Assembly: GCA_963770535.1 (NCBI GenBank) | Contig: CAVYPZ010000003.1 | Span: 1,550,001 to 1,614,000, forward strand | Reading direction: 5' to 3' | Length of the DNA: 64,000 nucleotides | Origin: RYN-230 sp963770535 | GTDB taxonomy: Bacteria; Actinomycetota; Actinomycetes; Streptosporangiales; Streptosporangiaceae | Shown: in pieces, positions 7,738 to 16,400 of the stretch | Layout of the letters: every line of letters begins with the position of its first letter | Numbering within the stretch: position 1 is the stretch's first letter | The notes under the pieces: model-generated | What the model saw: the letters and a program-made list of their open reading frames with translations, nothing else | Databases searched by the model: none | What the model was told of the DNA's origin: nothing | Translations under genes and position numbers: made by a program

Positions 7738-10251
7738 ATGACAGCCGCCGAGAGTGCTGAGCGGGCGCAACACTACGACCCCCGCGAGATCCAGGAAAAG
7801 TGGCAGGACCGCTGGGCCGCGATGGACCTGTTCCGGGCCAGCGATGACCCGGACGACCCCCGCCCGCGCACCTACCTGCTGGACATGTTCCCTTACCCCT
7901 CCGGCGACCTGCACATGGGCCACGCCGAGGCCTACGCCATCGCCGACGCCGTGGCCAGGTACTACTTCCAGCGTCACCACAATGTGCTGCATCCCATTGG
8001 CTGGGACGCGTTCGGGCTGCCCGCCGAGAACGCGGCGATCCGCAACAACACGCACCCCGCCGACTGGACGTACGCCAACATCGAGACGCAGGCCGCGTCC
8101 TTCCGGCGGTATGCGGTGTCCTTTGACTGGTCGCGGCGGCTGCAGACCTGCGACCCCGGCTACTACCGGTGGAACCAGTGGCTGTTCCTGCGCTTCTATG
8201 AGCGGGGCCTGGCGTACCGGAAGGACGGCTACGTCAACTGGTGCCCGCACGACCAGACCGTGCTGGCCAACGAGCAGGTGATCGCGGGCCGGTGCGAGCG
8301 GTGCGGGACCGAGGTCGTCCGCCGCGTGCTGACCCAGTGGTACTTCAAGATCACTGAGTATGCGGAGCGCCTGCTGGCCGACATGGCCCAGCTGGAAGGC
8401 CAGTGGCCGGACCGGGTGCTGCTGATGCAGCGGAACTGGATCGGCCGCTCCGAAGGGGCCGACATCCGCTTCGTGATTGAGGGCCGTGACGAGCCGGTCA
8501 CCGTCTTCACGACCCGCCCGGACACGCTGTACGGGGCGACCTTCTTCGTGGTGGCGGCGGACGCGCCGCTGGCCGGGGAGATCTGCGCCCCGGAGCACCG
8601 CGGGGCCCTGCAGGACTACGTGGCGCAGGTGCGCAAGCTGACCGACATCGAGCGGCAGGCCACAGACCGCACGAAGACCGGCGTCTTCCTGGGCCGCTAC
8701 GCGGTCAACCCGGTGAACGGCGAGCGGCTGCCGGTCTGGGCCGCGGACTACGTGCTGCCTGACTACGGCACTGGCGCGATCATGGCGGTTCCCGCACATG
8801 ACCAGCGCGACCTGGACTTCGCGCGGGCCTTCGGGCTGCCCGTGCAGGTGGTCGTGGACACCGGTGAGCCGGATCCTGCGGAGACCGGGATCGCCACGCA
8901 CGGCGACGGATCACTGATCAACTCCGGTCCGCTGGACGGGCTGGGCAAGGCCGACGCCATCGCCCGGATCACCACGATCATGGAAGGCGAGGGCCAGGGA
9001 CGGGCGGCGGTCAACTACCGGCTGCGCGACTGGCTGCTGTCCCGGCAGCGGTTCTGGGGCACGCCCATCCCTATCGTGTATTGCGCGTCATGCGGCGAGG
9101 TGCCGGTGGCGGACGACCAGCTGCCGGTGGTCCTGCCCGACCTGCGCGGCCAGGACCTGGTCCCCAAGGGAGTCTCCCCGCTGGCGGCGGCCGAGGACTG
9201 GGTCAGCACCGAGTGCCCCAAGTGCGGCGGCCCCGCCCGGCGGGACACCGACACGATGGACACGTTCGTCGACTCCTCGTGGTACTTCCTGCGCTACTGC
9301 TCACCTCACTACGAGCACGGGCCGTTCGACGTGGCCGCGGTGCGCCGCTGGGCCCCGGTCGACCTGTACGTCGGCGGCGTCGAGCACGCCATCCTGCACC
9401 TGCTGTACAGCCGGTTCTTCGTCAAGGTGCTGCAGGACATGGGAATGGTGGACTTCGGCGAGCCCTTCACCAGGCTGCTGAACCAGGGCCAGGTCATCAA
9501 CCGCGGCCGGGCCATGTCGAAGTCCCTGGGCAATGGGGTTGACCTGGGACAGCAACTGGCGGCGCACGGGGTTGACGCGGTCCGGCTGACGATGGTGTTC
9601 GCCAGCCCGCCTGAGGACGACATCGACTGGGCCGACATGAACCCCGAGGCCTCGGTGAAGTTCCTGGGCCGGGTCTGGCGGATCGCCGATGACATCTCGG
9701 CTGCGCCCGCGGCCGCGGGCGGCGGCCGGGCGCAGGCCGGCAGCAGCGCTGCCCAGGGTGACCTGGCCCTGCGCAAGGTCACGCACCATACCATCGACGA
9801 GGTCACCCGCCTGGTGGAGGCGTACCGGCTGAACGTCGCGGTGGCCCGGCTGATGGAACTGGCCAGCGCGACCCGGAAGGCGATCGACTCCGGCCCGGGT
9901 GCCGCCGATCCAGCGGTCCGGGAGGCGGCGGAGACGCTGACCGTGCTGCTGTCGCTGTTCGCGCCCTACACGGCCGAGGAGTGCTGGGCGCTGCTGGGCC
10001 ATGAGCCTTCGGTGGCGCTGGCCGGCTGGCCGGCCGCGGACCCCGCGCTGCTGGTCGAGGACCTGGTGACCTGCGTCGTCCAGGTCGCCGGCAAGGTACG
10101 CGACCGCCTGGAGGTCCCGCCCGGCATCGGCGAGGACGAACTGCGCGACCTGGCCCTGGCCACTGCGGGGGTGGCCCGGGCGCTGGAGGGGCGGGCGGTC
10201 CAGAAGGTGATCGTCCGCGCGCCCCGGCTGGTCAACGTCGTACCTGGCTAG
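7738..10251 (+). CDS. leuS: Leucyl-tRNA synthetase
   Basis: An 837-residue class Ia aminoacyl-tRNA synthetase that charges tRNA-Leu in the cytoplasm. The HIGH-type motif is YPSGDLHMGH (residues about 53-62) and the KMSKS motif is AMSKS (about 591-595). Zinc-type cysteine pairs (CERCG, CASCG, CPKCG) lie before and inside the editing and catalytic insertions, and the LNQGQVINRG segment precedes KMSKS. ATG 7738 is chosen over the longer open frame because of GAGG 7 nt upstream and because the upstream codons overlap the attenuator. Expression is likely set by leucyl-tRNA charging through the leader peptide. It is shorter than some actinobacterial LeuS proteins but has both signature motifs. Confidence 0.97.
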   Translation: MTAAESAERAQHYDPREIQEKWQDRWAAMDLFRASDDPDDPRPRTYLLDMFPYPSGDLHMGHAEAYAIADAVARYYFQRHHNVLHPIGWDAFGLPAENAAIRNNTHPADWTYANIETQAASFRRYAVSFDWSRRLQTCDPGYYRWNQWLFLRFYERGLAYRKDGYVNWCPHDQTVLANEQVIAGRCERCGTEVVRRVLTQWYFKITEYAERLLADMAQLEGQWPDRVLLMQRNWIGRSEGADIRFVIEGRDEPVTVFTTRPDTLYGATFFVVAADAPLAGEICAPEHRGALQDYVAQVRKLTDIERQATDRTKTGVFLGRYAVNPVNGERLPVWAADYVLPDYGTGAIMAVPAHDQRDLDFARAFGLPVQVVVDTGEPDPAETGIATHGDGSLINSGPLDGLGKADAIARITTIMEGEGQGRAAVNYRLRDWLLSRQRFWGTPIPIVYCASCGEVPVADDQLPVVLPDLRGQDLVPKGVSPLAAAEDWVSTECPKCGGPARRDTDTMDTFVDSSWYFLRYCSPHYEHGPFDVAAVRRWAPVDLYVGGVEHAILHLLYSRFFVKVLQDMGMVDFGEPFTRLLNQGQVINRGRAMSKSLGNGVDLGQQLAAHGVDAVRLTMVFASPPEDDIDWADMNPEASVKFLGRVWRIADDISAAPAAAGGGRAQAGSSAAQGDLALRKVTHHTIDEVTRLVEAYRLNVAVARLMELASATRKAIDSGPGAADPAVREAAETLTVLLSLFAPYTAEECWALLGHEPSVALAGWPAADPALLVEDLVTCVVQVAGKVRDRLEVPPGIGEDELRDLALATAGVARALEGRAVQKVIVRAPRLVNVVPG

Positions 10252-10266
10252 AACCAGCCGGGGAAT

Positions 10267-10282
10267 CGCGCGTGTACGCGCG
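10267..10282. terminator. Hairpin between convergent leuS and lexA
   Basis: CGCGCG TGTA CGCGCG forms a 6-bp perfect stem with a 4-nt loop, 15 bp after the leuS stop and 25 bp before the lexA stop. A bidirectional terminator is likely, although no U-tract follows. Confidence 0.4.
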
Positions 10283-10307
10283 GGCCTGCAGCCGCGGGCG
10301 TCCCGCG

Positions 10308-11111
10308 TCAGACGCGGCGGAGCACCGCCACCACGCGGCCCAGGATCGCGGCCTCGTCTCCCGGTATCGGCGTGTACAGGGGGTTGTGCGGCATCAGCCA
10401 GACGTGCTCGCCGGAGCGCTTGAAGGTCTTCACCGTCGCCTCGCCATCGATCATGGCCGCCACGATGTCGCCGTTTTCCGCGACCGGCTGCTGCCGGACG
10501 ACCACCCAGTCGCCGTCGGCGATCGCGGCGTTGATCATGGAATCGCCGACTACCTTCAGCAGGAACAGCGTCCCGTCGCCGACGATCTGCTTGGGCAGCG
10601 GGAAGATGTCCTCGATGGCCTCCTCGGCGAGGATCGGGCCACCGGCCGCGATCCGGCCGACCAGCGGCACATAGGCAGCTTCCTGCGACGCGATGTCCTG
10701 CGGCGCCTCGTCCTCGGTGTCGGGCTCGGGCCGGACCGCCGGGTGACCGGGCAGCCGGACCTCCACGGTCCTCGGCCGTCCCGCGTCACGCCGCAGGTAT
10801 CCCTTGGCCTGCAGGGTGGAGAGCTGGTAGGAGACGCTGGACGTGCTGGTCAGCCCTACCGCCTCGCCGATCTCCCGCATCGACGGCGGGTAACCGCGCC
10901 GCTGCACCGAATCCCGGATGACCTGCAGTACCTTGCGCTGCCGCCAGGTGAGGACATGATCCGGATCGGGCCGGTCCGGCATCTCAGTGACCACCGCCGG
11001 CACGCTGCCCTTCGGCTTTCGCCCCGGCCGGCCTTTCGGTCTGGGCGCAGTATCTGTGCCACTCCCGCCCGGCGCACCCGCCGCGCCGTCGTCGTCTGAG
11101 CTGCTGTCCAT
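10308..11111 (-). CDS. lexA: LexA repressor
   Basis: A 267-residue SOS repressor. After a Lys/Arg/Pro-rich N-terminal tail comes the winged helix (LTWRQRKVLQVIRDSVQRRG, YPPSMREIGEAVGL), then the self-cleavage domain. The Ala-Gly cleavage site is in RIAAGGPI, the catalytic Ser in GDSMINA and the Lys in EATVKTFKR. ATG 11111 is preferred (GGAGGT 8 nt upstream) over GTG 11117. A LexA-type palindrome at 11177-11192 shows autoregulation. The divergent LysM gene has its own LexA-like sites, as with the lexA / LysM pair of mycobacteria and corynebacteria. Confidence 0.97.
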   Translation of the reverse strand: MDSSSDDDGAAGAPGGSGTDTAPRPKGRPGRKPKGSVPAVVTEMPDRPDPDHVLTWRQRKVLQVIRDSVQRRGYPPSMREIGEAVGLTSTSSVSYQLSTLQAKGYLRRDAGRPRTVEVRLPGHPAVRPEPDTEDEAPQDIASQEAAYVPLVGRIAAGGPILAEEAIEDIFPLPKQIVGDGTLFLLKVVGDSMINAAIADGDWVVVRQQPVAENGDIVAAMIDGEATVKTFKRSGEHVWLMPHNPLYTPIPGDEAAILGRVVAVLRRV

Positions 11112-11176
11112 CAACACTGACCTCCGGCTCTGGTGGCTGACCTCGTTGCAGACGGTAGCGCCTTCGCTTCAGGATC

Positions 11177-11192
11177 TCAAACATCTGTTCGA
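11177..11192. promoter_or_regulatory. LexA box (SOS box) of lexA
   Basis: TCAAACATCTGTTCGA differs at one base from the Gram-positive LexA consensus TCGAAC-N4-GTTCGA. It lies 66 bp upstream of the lexA ATG. Confidence 0.85.
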
Positions 11193-11701
11193 TGGGGCGG
11201 AAAAGTGTCGTGCCGCGAAGCTGTCACGTATCTGCCTGGCTGCGCGGGTTCCGGTGCAGGTCGCAGGGTTCGCTGGGTCCTGGGGAGCCTAGCTGGGCCT
11301 GCTCTGGGAGCCGAAAATCTTTCCGGAGCCCGAGGCGTGTCGGGTTTCGCCCGGCGTGTCGCGTCCTGGCGCCCGAGTCTGGCTGCACAGGGTCTTATTC
11401 ACCGTTTTCTACCTGGCCCGGGCAGCCGTCCACCAGGTGGTTACCGGCCCTGATGCTGTGGCCCTGGCTGACTTGCTGGTTGTTGCCGGAGATCGTCATC
11501 TTCGCGCTGGCGATGCTGGCGATGCTGGCGTCTGCCAGATCCCTGCCATCATCGGCGCGCTGCTCTCCGCCATCGGGATCGCCGGGATGGACCGCCTGGA
11601 TCCCGGCCGGGCCAGCGCGGCATACAGGTAGCGCCGGGCGGGTCCCACCTGCCTGATGCATGGCACGGGTCCCACTGTCAGACCCTCGCGCTACACCTGT
11701 A
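11193..11701. other. Intergenic stretch between lexA and the LysM gene, no gene seen
   Basis: About 500 bp between two SOS-box regions. Short open frames on both strands lack start signals, codon bias or recognisable motifs. The only structure noted is a small tandem GCGATGCTGG repeat near 11511-11530. Confidence 0.4.
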
Positions 11702-11765
11702 CCGTACAGTCATTCGATCGAAAGCACGGTCGATCGAACGGTTGTACGATAGAACGGTCATTCGA
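11702..11765. promoter_or_regulatory. Four abutting 16-bp LexA-box-like palindromes
   Basis: Four consecutive 16-bp units fit TCGAAC-N4-GTTCGA with no spacer: 11702-11717 (3 mismatches), 11718-11733 TCGAAAGCACGGTCGA (2), 11734-11749 TCGAACGGTTGTACGA (1) and 11750-11765 TAGAACGGTCATTCGA (2). The last ends 14 bp before the LysM gene ATG and just before its GAGGAGG ribosome binding site. Strong SOS control of that gene is inferred. Confidence 0.7.
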
Positions 11766-11779
11766 TAGAGGAGGCTGGC

Positions 11780-12568
11780 ATGAGCGTGATGAGCGCGGGC
11801 AAGAAGCCCAGAGCCCTGGTCCGCCCGCTCCGTGCTGGGAATTCTCGGACCGCCGGGCGAGCGGGTCAGGTCCGCCCCGGCGCGCCTGGCACGCCGGCGG
11901 CCCGCCCGGAAGCGCTGCGCGGTCCCGGCATGCCGCCGCCGCAGCCAGGCGCCGCGGTGCCGGCCCGGCCGCGGGGGGCCCGCAAATCGCCGGAGCGCCC
12001 GCGGCTGTGGGTGGTGCCGGACACGCCCGGGCTGGCCGGGAGCGCCCCCGTCCTACCCCGGCCGCGGGTGGCACCCGACGATCAGATCCCGGCCCGGCCT
12101 GCCGTCCCGTCGGCGGCTCCTGTTCCGGGCCGTCCACGGGTGCCCGGGCAGGCCGCGGCCCCCCTCCGGGAGCGGGCAGCCCGTCCCCGGCCCATGCCGT
12201 CCAGGGTGCCCGCGGGGCGGGTGCGGCACACCAGCCCCGCGGGGCGGGTGCGGCGCACCAGGCTGACCCGGCGCGGACGCCGGCTGGTCTGGGCCGGCGC
12301 CGTGCTGCTCCTCATGGCCGTGCTCACCCCGGTCCTGCTTGCACTGGCGTCGGGGGCCCAGGCGGCCAACCATGGCGTGCCGGCGTCCGCGGTCCGGGCG
12401 GGCGTGCGGCAGGTCGTGGTCAGGCCCGGCCAGTCGCTGTGGTCGATCGCGCTGAACGCGGAGCCGAAGGCCGACCCGCGGGTGGTCGTCCAGCAGATCA
12501 TGGACTTCAACGCGCTGGGCACCCAGGTCGTGGTGCCCGGCGAGAGCCTCTGGGTGCCCAGGGGCTGA
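11780..12568 (+). CDS. LysM-domain membrane protein, probable SOS cell-division inhibitor (DivS/ChiZ-like)
   Basis: A 262-residue protein with a long Pro/Arg/Ala-rich cytoplasmic N-terminal part, one membrane segment (about residues 177-198, VLLLMAVLTPVLLALAS) and a C-terminal LysM domain outside the membrane (VVRPGQSLWSIAL to VVVPGESLWVP). The same layout next to lexA is seen in mycobacterial Rv2719c (ChiZ) and corynebacterial DivS, which halt division during DNA damage. ATG 11780 follows GAGGAGG and the LexA-like array. A near-perfect 27-bp direct repeat at about 12207-12260 duplicates a Pro-Ala-Gly-Arg-Val-Arg segment. Function is inferred from context, as sequence in the N-terminal half is low-complexity. 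Confidence 0.85.
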   Translation: MSVMSAGKKPRALVRPLRAGNSRTAGRAGQVRPGAPGTPAARPEALRGPGMPPPQPGAAVPARPRGARKSPERPRLWVVPDTPGLAGSAPVLPRPRVAPDDQIPARPAVPSAAPVPGRPRVPGQAAAPLRERAARPRPMPSRVPAGRVRHTSPAGRVRRTRLTRRGRRLVWAGAVLLLMAVLTPVLLALASGAQAANHGVPASAVRAGVRQVVVRPGQSLWSIALNAEPKADPRVVVQQIMDFNALGTQVVVPGESLWVPRG

Positions 12569-12741
12569 GGGTGGGTGACCGCGCGGGGCGGGGCTCCCTG
12601 TCCCAGGCCCGAACTGACGCGCCTGGCCTTCCCCGGCGGGGATTCCTGCGCGTCCCCCGGCTGGCCGCCGGCGGTTCACCGGAAAAACACGGAACCGGCG
12701 CGTGGGCGCTTGCGCAGCGCAGGGTTTCTGTTCTAGCGTGA

Positions 12742-12789
12742 CCACAACATATAGTAGTTACAGCGCTGTAGTTCACATACAAGTTGTGG
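12742..12789. promoter_or_regulatory. Paired NrdR boxes flanking a 10-bp palindrome
   Basis: CCACAACATATAGTAGTT (12742-12759) and CACATACAAGTTGTGG (12774-12789) resemble NrdR boxes (acaCwAtATwtwGtgt type), about three helical turns apart. A perfect palindrome, ACAGCGCTGT (12760-12769), lies between them. A TATAGT -10-like sequence (12750-12755) is inside the first box, so NrdR binding would block the nrdR-nrdJ promoter. Confidence 0.7.
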
Positions 12790-12835
12790 TGTCACGGCCT
12801 GTTACGGGCTCGGGTCGCCCTGGGGAGGTGATCGC

Positions 12836-13312
12836 ATGTTCTGCCCGTACTGCAAGAACGCGGAGAGCCGTGTCATCGACAGCAGGACCGCCGATGACGG
12901 CGCTGCGATCCGCCGCCGCAGGTCGTGCCCGTCGTGCGGACGGCGTTTCACCACGCAGGAGACAGTCATCCTGATGGTGGGCAAGCGCAGCGGGACGACC
13001 GAGCCGTTCACCCGCGAGAAGATCGTCCGGGGGGTCCGCCGGGCCTGCCAGGGCAGGCCGGTTACCGAGGACCAGCTGGCGATCCTGGCCCAGCAGGTCG
13101 AGGACACGATCCGGGCGCGTGGCGCGGGCGAGGTCGCCTCCCACGAGGTGGGCCTGGCCATCCTCGGGCCGCTCCGTGATCTGGACGAGGTGGCCTATCT
13201 GCGGTTCGCCTCGGTCTACCGGGGGTTTGAGTCGCTCGCTGACTTCGAGGAAGAGATTTCCGCGCTGCGCACGGCGCGGCAGGAGGCGGGCGCGCTGGTG
13301 CCGTCCTCCTGA
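12836..13312 (+). CDS. nrdR: Transcriptional repressor NrdR
   Basis: A 158-residue regulator of ribonucleotide reductase genes that senses ATP/dATP. The N-terminal zinc ribbon has CPYC (residues 3-6) and CPSC (31-34), followed by RRFTTQE. The ATP-cone covers about 48-138 (VGKRSGTTEPFTREKIVRGV, then FASVYRGFESLADFEEEI). ATG 12836 has GGGAGGTG upstream. It is followed 101 bp later by nrdJ in the same direction, an arrangement known from Streptomyces, and its own promoter carries NrdR boxes, so autoregulation is expected. Confidence 0.97.
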   Translation: MFCPYCKNAESRVIDSRTADDGAAIRRRRSCPSCGRRFTTQETVILMVGKRSGTTEPFTREKIVRGVRRACQGRPVTEDQLAILAQQVEDTIRARGAGEVASHEVGLAILGPLRDLDEVAYLRFASVYRGFESLADFEEEISALRTARQEAGALVPSS

Positions 13313-13413
13313 CCAGCAGGTGAGTTCGGAGTTCGGGTTCGCACTACTACATACGACGGATGGGCCTGGCCGGGCCCGCGTGGGGTCCGTGGGACCCCGG
13401 AAGGGGGAATGAC

Positions 13414-16400
13414 ATGACGGAGACGGTGAGCGGATCTGCGCCTCGCGGGGGCAAGGGTTCGCGCAAGGGGCTGACGATCGGGCGGATTCACACCCGGCAG
13501 GGCGTGCACCCGTACGACGAGGTCACCTGGGAACGCCGCGACGTCGTCATGACCAACTGGCGGGACGGCACCGTCAACTTCGAGCAGCGTGGTGTCGAAT
13601 TCCCCGACTTCTGGTCCGTCAACGCCGCCAACATCGTCACGACCAAGTATTTCCGTGGCGCGGTCGGCACCCCCGAGCGGGAGTGGAGCCTCAAGCAGCT
13701 GGTTGACCGGGTGGTCGGGAAGTACGTGGCGGCCGGCCGGGAGAACGGGTACTTCGCCAGCCCGCAGGACGCCGAGATCTTCGACCACGAGCTCACCTAC
13801 GCGCTCATCCACCAGATCTTCGCCTTCAACTCGCCAGTCTGGTTCAACGTCGGGACCAACTCCCCGCAGCAGGTGAGCGCGTGTTTCATCCTGGCGGTTG
13901 ACGACACGATGGACTCGATCCTGGACTGGTACAAGGAGGAGGGGCTGATCTTCAAGGGCGGCTCCGGTGCCGGGGTCAACCTGTCCAGGATCCGGTCATC
14001 CAGGGAACTGCTGTCTTCCGGGGGCACGGCCAGCGGGCCAGTCTCCTTCATGCGCGGTGCGGACGCGTCGGCCGGCACCATCAAGTCCGGCGGGGCCACC
14101 CGGCGGGCCGCGAAGATGGTCGTCCTCGACGTCGATCACCCCGACGTGGAGGAGTTCATCGAGACCAAGATGCGCGAGGAGGAGAAGGTCCGGGTCCTCC
14201 GCGACGCCGGGTTCGACATGGACCTGGGCGGCAAGGACATCGCGAGTGTCCAGTACCAGAACGCCAATAACTCGGTCCGGGTCTCCGACGAGTTCATGCG
14301 CGCGGTCGAGCGGGACGGCAAGTTCGACCTGGCCGCGCGGCTGACCGGGGAAACGGTCGAGACGGTGGACGCCCGCGCCCTGTTCCGCAAGATGGCCCAG
14401 GCGGCCTGGGCCTGCGCAGACCCGGGAATCCAGTACGACGGCACGATCAACGACTGGCACACCACCCCGGAATCGGGCCGCATCACCGCCAGCAACCCGT
14501 GCAGCGAATATGTCCACCTGGACAACTCGTCGTGCAACCTCGCCAGCATCAACCTGCTGAAGTTCCTCCGGGAGGACGACACCTTCGCGGTGGAGAAGTT
14601 CCGGCAGATCACCGAGCTGATCATCACGGCCATGGACATCTCCATCTGCTTCGCGGACTTCCCGACCGAGAAGATCACCGAGACCACCCGGGCCTACCGG
14701 CAGCTGGGCATCGGCTACGCCAACCTGGGCGCCCTGCTCATGGCGACCGGCCACGCCTACGACTCCGATGGCGGCCGGGCTATCGCGGCCGCCATCACCT
14801 CCCTGATGACAGGGACGGCCTACCGCCGGTCCGCGGAGCTCGCGGCGGTGGTCGGGCCATACGACGGCTACGAGCGGAACGCGACCGCGCACAAGCGGGT
14901 GATGCGCAAGCACGCCGAGGCCAGCCACCGGATCAAGGCGCTGGGCGGGATGGACGAAGAGATCCTGGCGGCGGCGAATAAGGCGTGGGAGAAATGCGTC
15001 ACGCTGGGTGAGAAGAACGGCTACCGGAACGCGCAGGCATCGCTGCTCGCGCCAACCGGCTGCCTCACCGGGGACACCCTGGTCACCACGGATCGCGGAC
15101 TGGTCCGGCTCGCAGAGCTGGGCGATGCCTATGGGGACCGCTGGCAGGACATTGACCTGGTGGTCTCCACAGATGAGGGGCCACGTCGCGCCACGAAGTT
15201 CTTCGTGAATGGCGAGGAGCCCACCCGGGCGATCCGCACCGAGGGTGGATACGCCATCCAGGGCACCCTGACCCACCGGGTCAAGATCGTCGATGCGCAG
15301 TCCGGTGCCTGGGAGTGGAAGCGACTTGCCGACATTGCCCCCGGGGACCTGCTGCCGCTGCAGATGGGAGGCCTCCCCGGCGGCCCGCGGCGCGTTCCGC
15401 TGCCCGTGCTTGATCAGGCCTACTACGTCGGCGACAGGAACCTGCAGGTGCCCGGTGAAGTGACCGCGGACCTGGCCGAGCTGGCCGGGTACTTCATGGG
15501 CGATGGCAGCCTGCACGCGAAGGGCATCCGGCTGTGTGTCGCCGACAGCGACCTGGACGTCGCGGAACGGCTGGGCGTGCTCAGCAAGGAACTGTTCGGC
15601 CTGGCTCCCGTGGTCACCCAGCAGCAGGGATACCAGGAGGTAATGCTGCAGTCCGTGCGGCTGTCCCGGTGGTGGCAAGCGGCGGGCTTCGCCAAGACCC
15701 TGCCGGAGGCTGACCATGCCGGTAAGGGATGGGTTCCCCGGGTTCCGTCCGCGATCCTGGAGGCCGGCGACCCTGGCGTGTACGCAGCGTTCCTGCGCGG
15801 GTTGTTCGAAGCCGACGGGACCGTCGCGGACGGCGTGCCGAGCATCTCTACGGCGCATGAGTCCTTCGCTGCCGAAACGCGCACCCTGCTGCTCGCCCTT
15901 GGCCTGGCCACAACCACCAGAAGGACTACCAGCGGCTGGGGCGGCGACATCCTGCAGGTCCGGCTGCGTAATGTTGATCACGCACTGAACTTCGATGAGA
16001 TGATCGGCTTCATCGGCGAGCGCAAGTCAAAGCTGATGGTGGCCCTGGAGCCAGATCGCTCCGCCAAGAAGGATCACGTTTACCTGCCCGGCAATGGCTG
16101 GATGAGCCTGGTCCCGGCCGGGCACGCCGCACGCGGCGCGGTGATGCAGTCCCTGAGGAAGACGGGCGGGGTCCCCCGGATGCTGGCCCGCCGGCTGTTC
16201 GAAGAGACCCTCGATCCGCGGCTCGGGCAGGCGCTCGCCTACCTCTTCGAGCGCGTGGCAAGTAACGAAGACGGCGGCATCCAGCCCACGTATGACCTGT
16301 CGGTCCCGGATAACGTGACCTACGTGGCCAATGGCATGGTGAGTCACAACACCATCGGCCTGATGATGGACTGCGACACTACCGGCGTCGAGCCCGACCT

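Noticed and set aside
11133..11661. Small genes between lexA and the LysM gene
   Set aside because: Overlapping frames on both strands lack start signals, consistent codon bias and recognisable domains.
12770..13413. Cobalamin riboswitch for the B12-dependent reductase
   Set aside because: No B12-box-like sequence was found before nrdR or nrdJ; paired NrdR boxes account for the control seen. Class II genes also are not the usual target of this riboswitch.
13996..15981. Long antisense frame across nrdJ and intein 1
   Set aside because: Composition is that of a shadow frame, with no start signal; the sense strand has strong ribonucleotide reductase and intein motifs.
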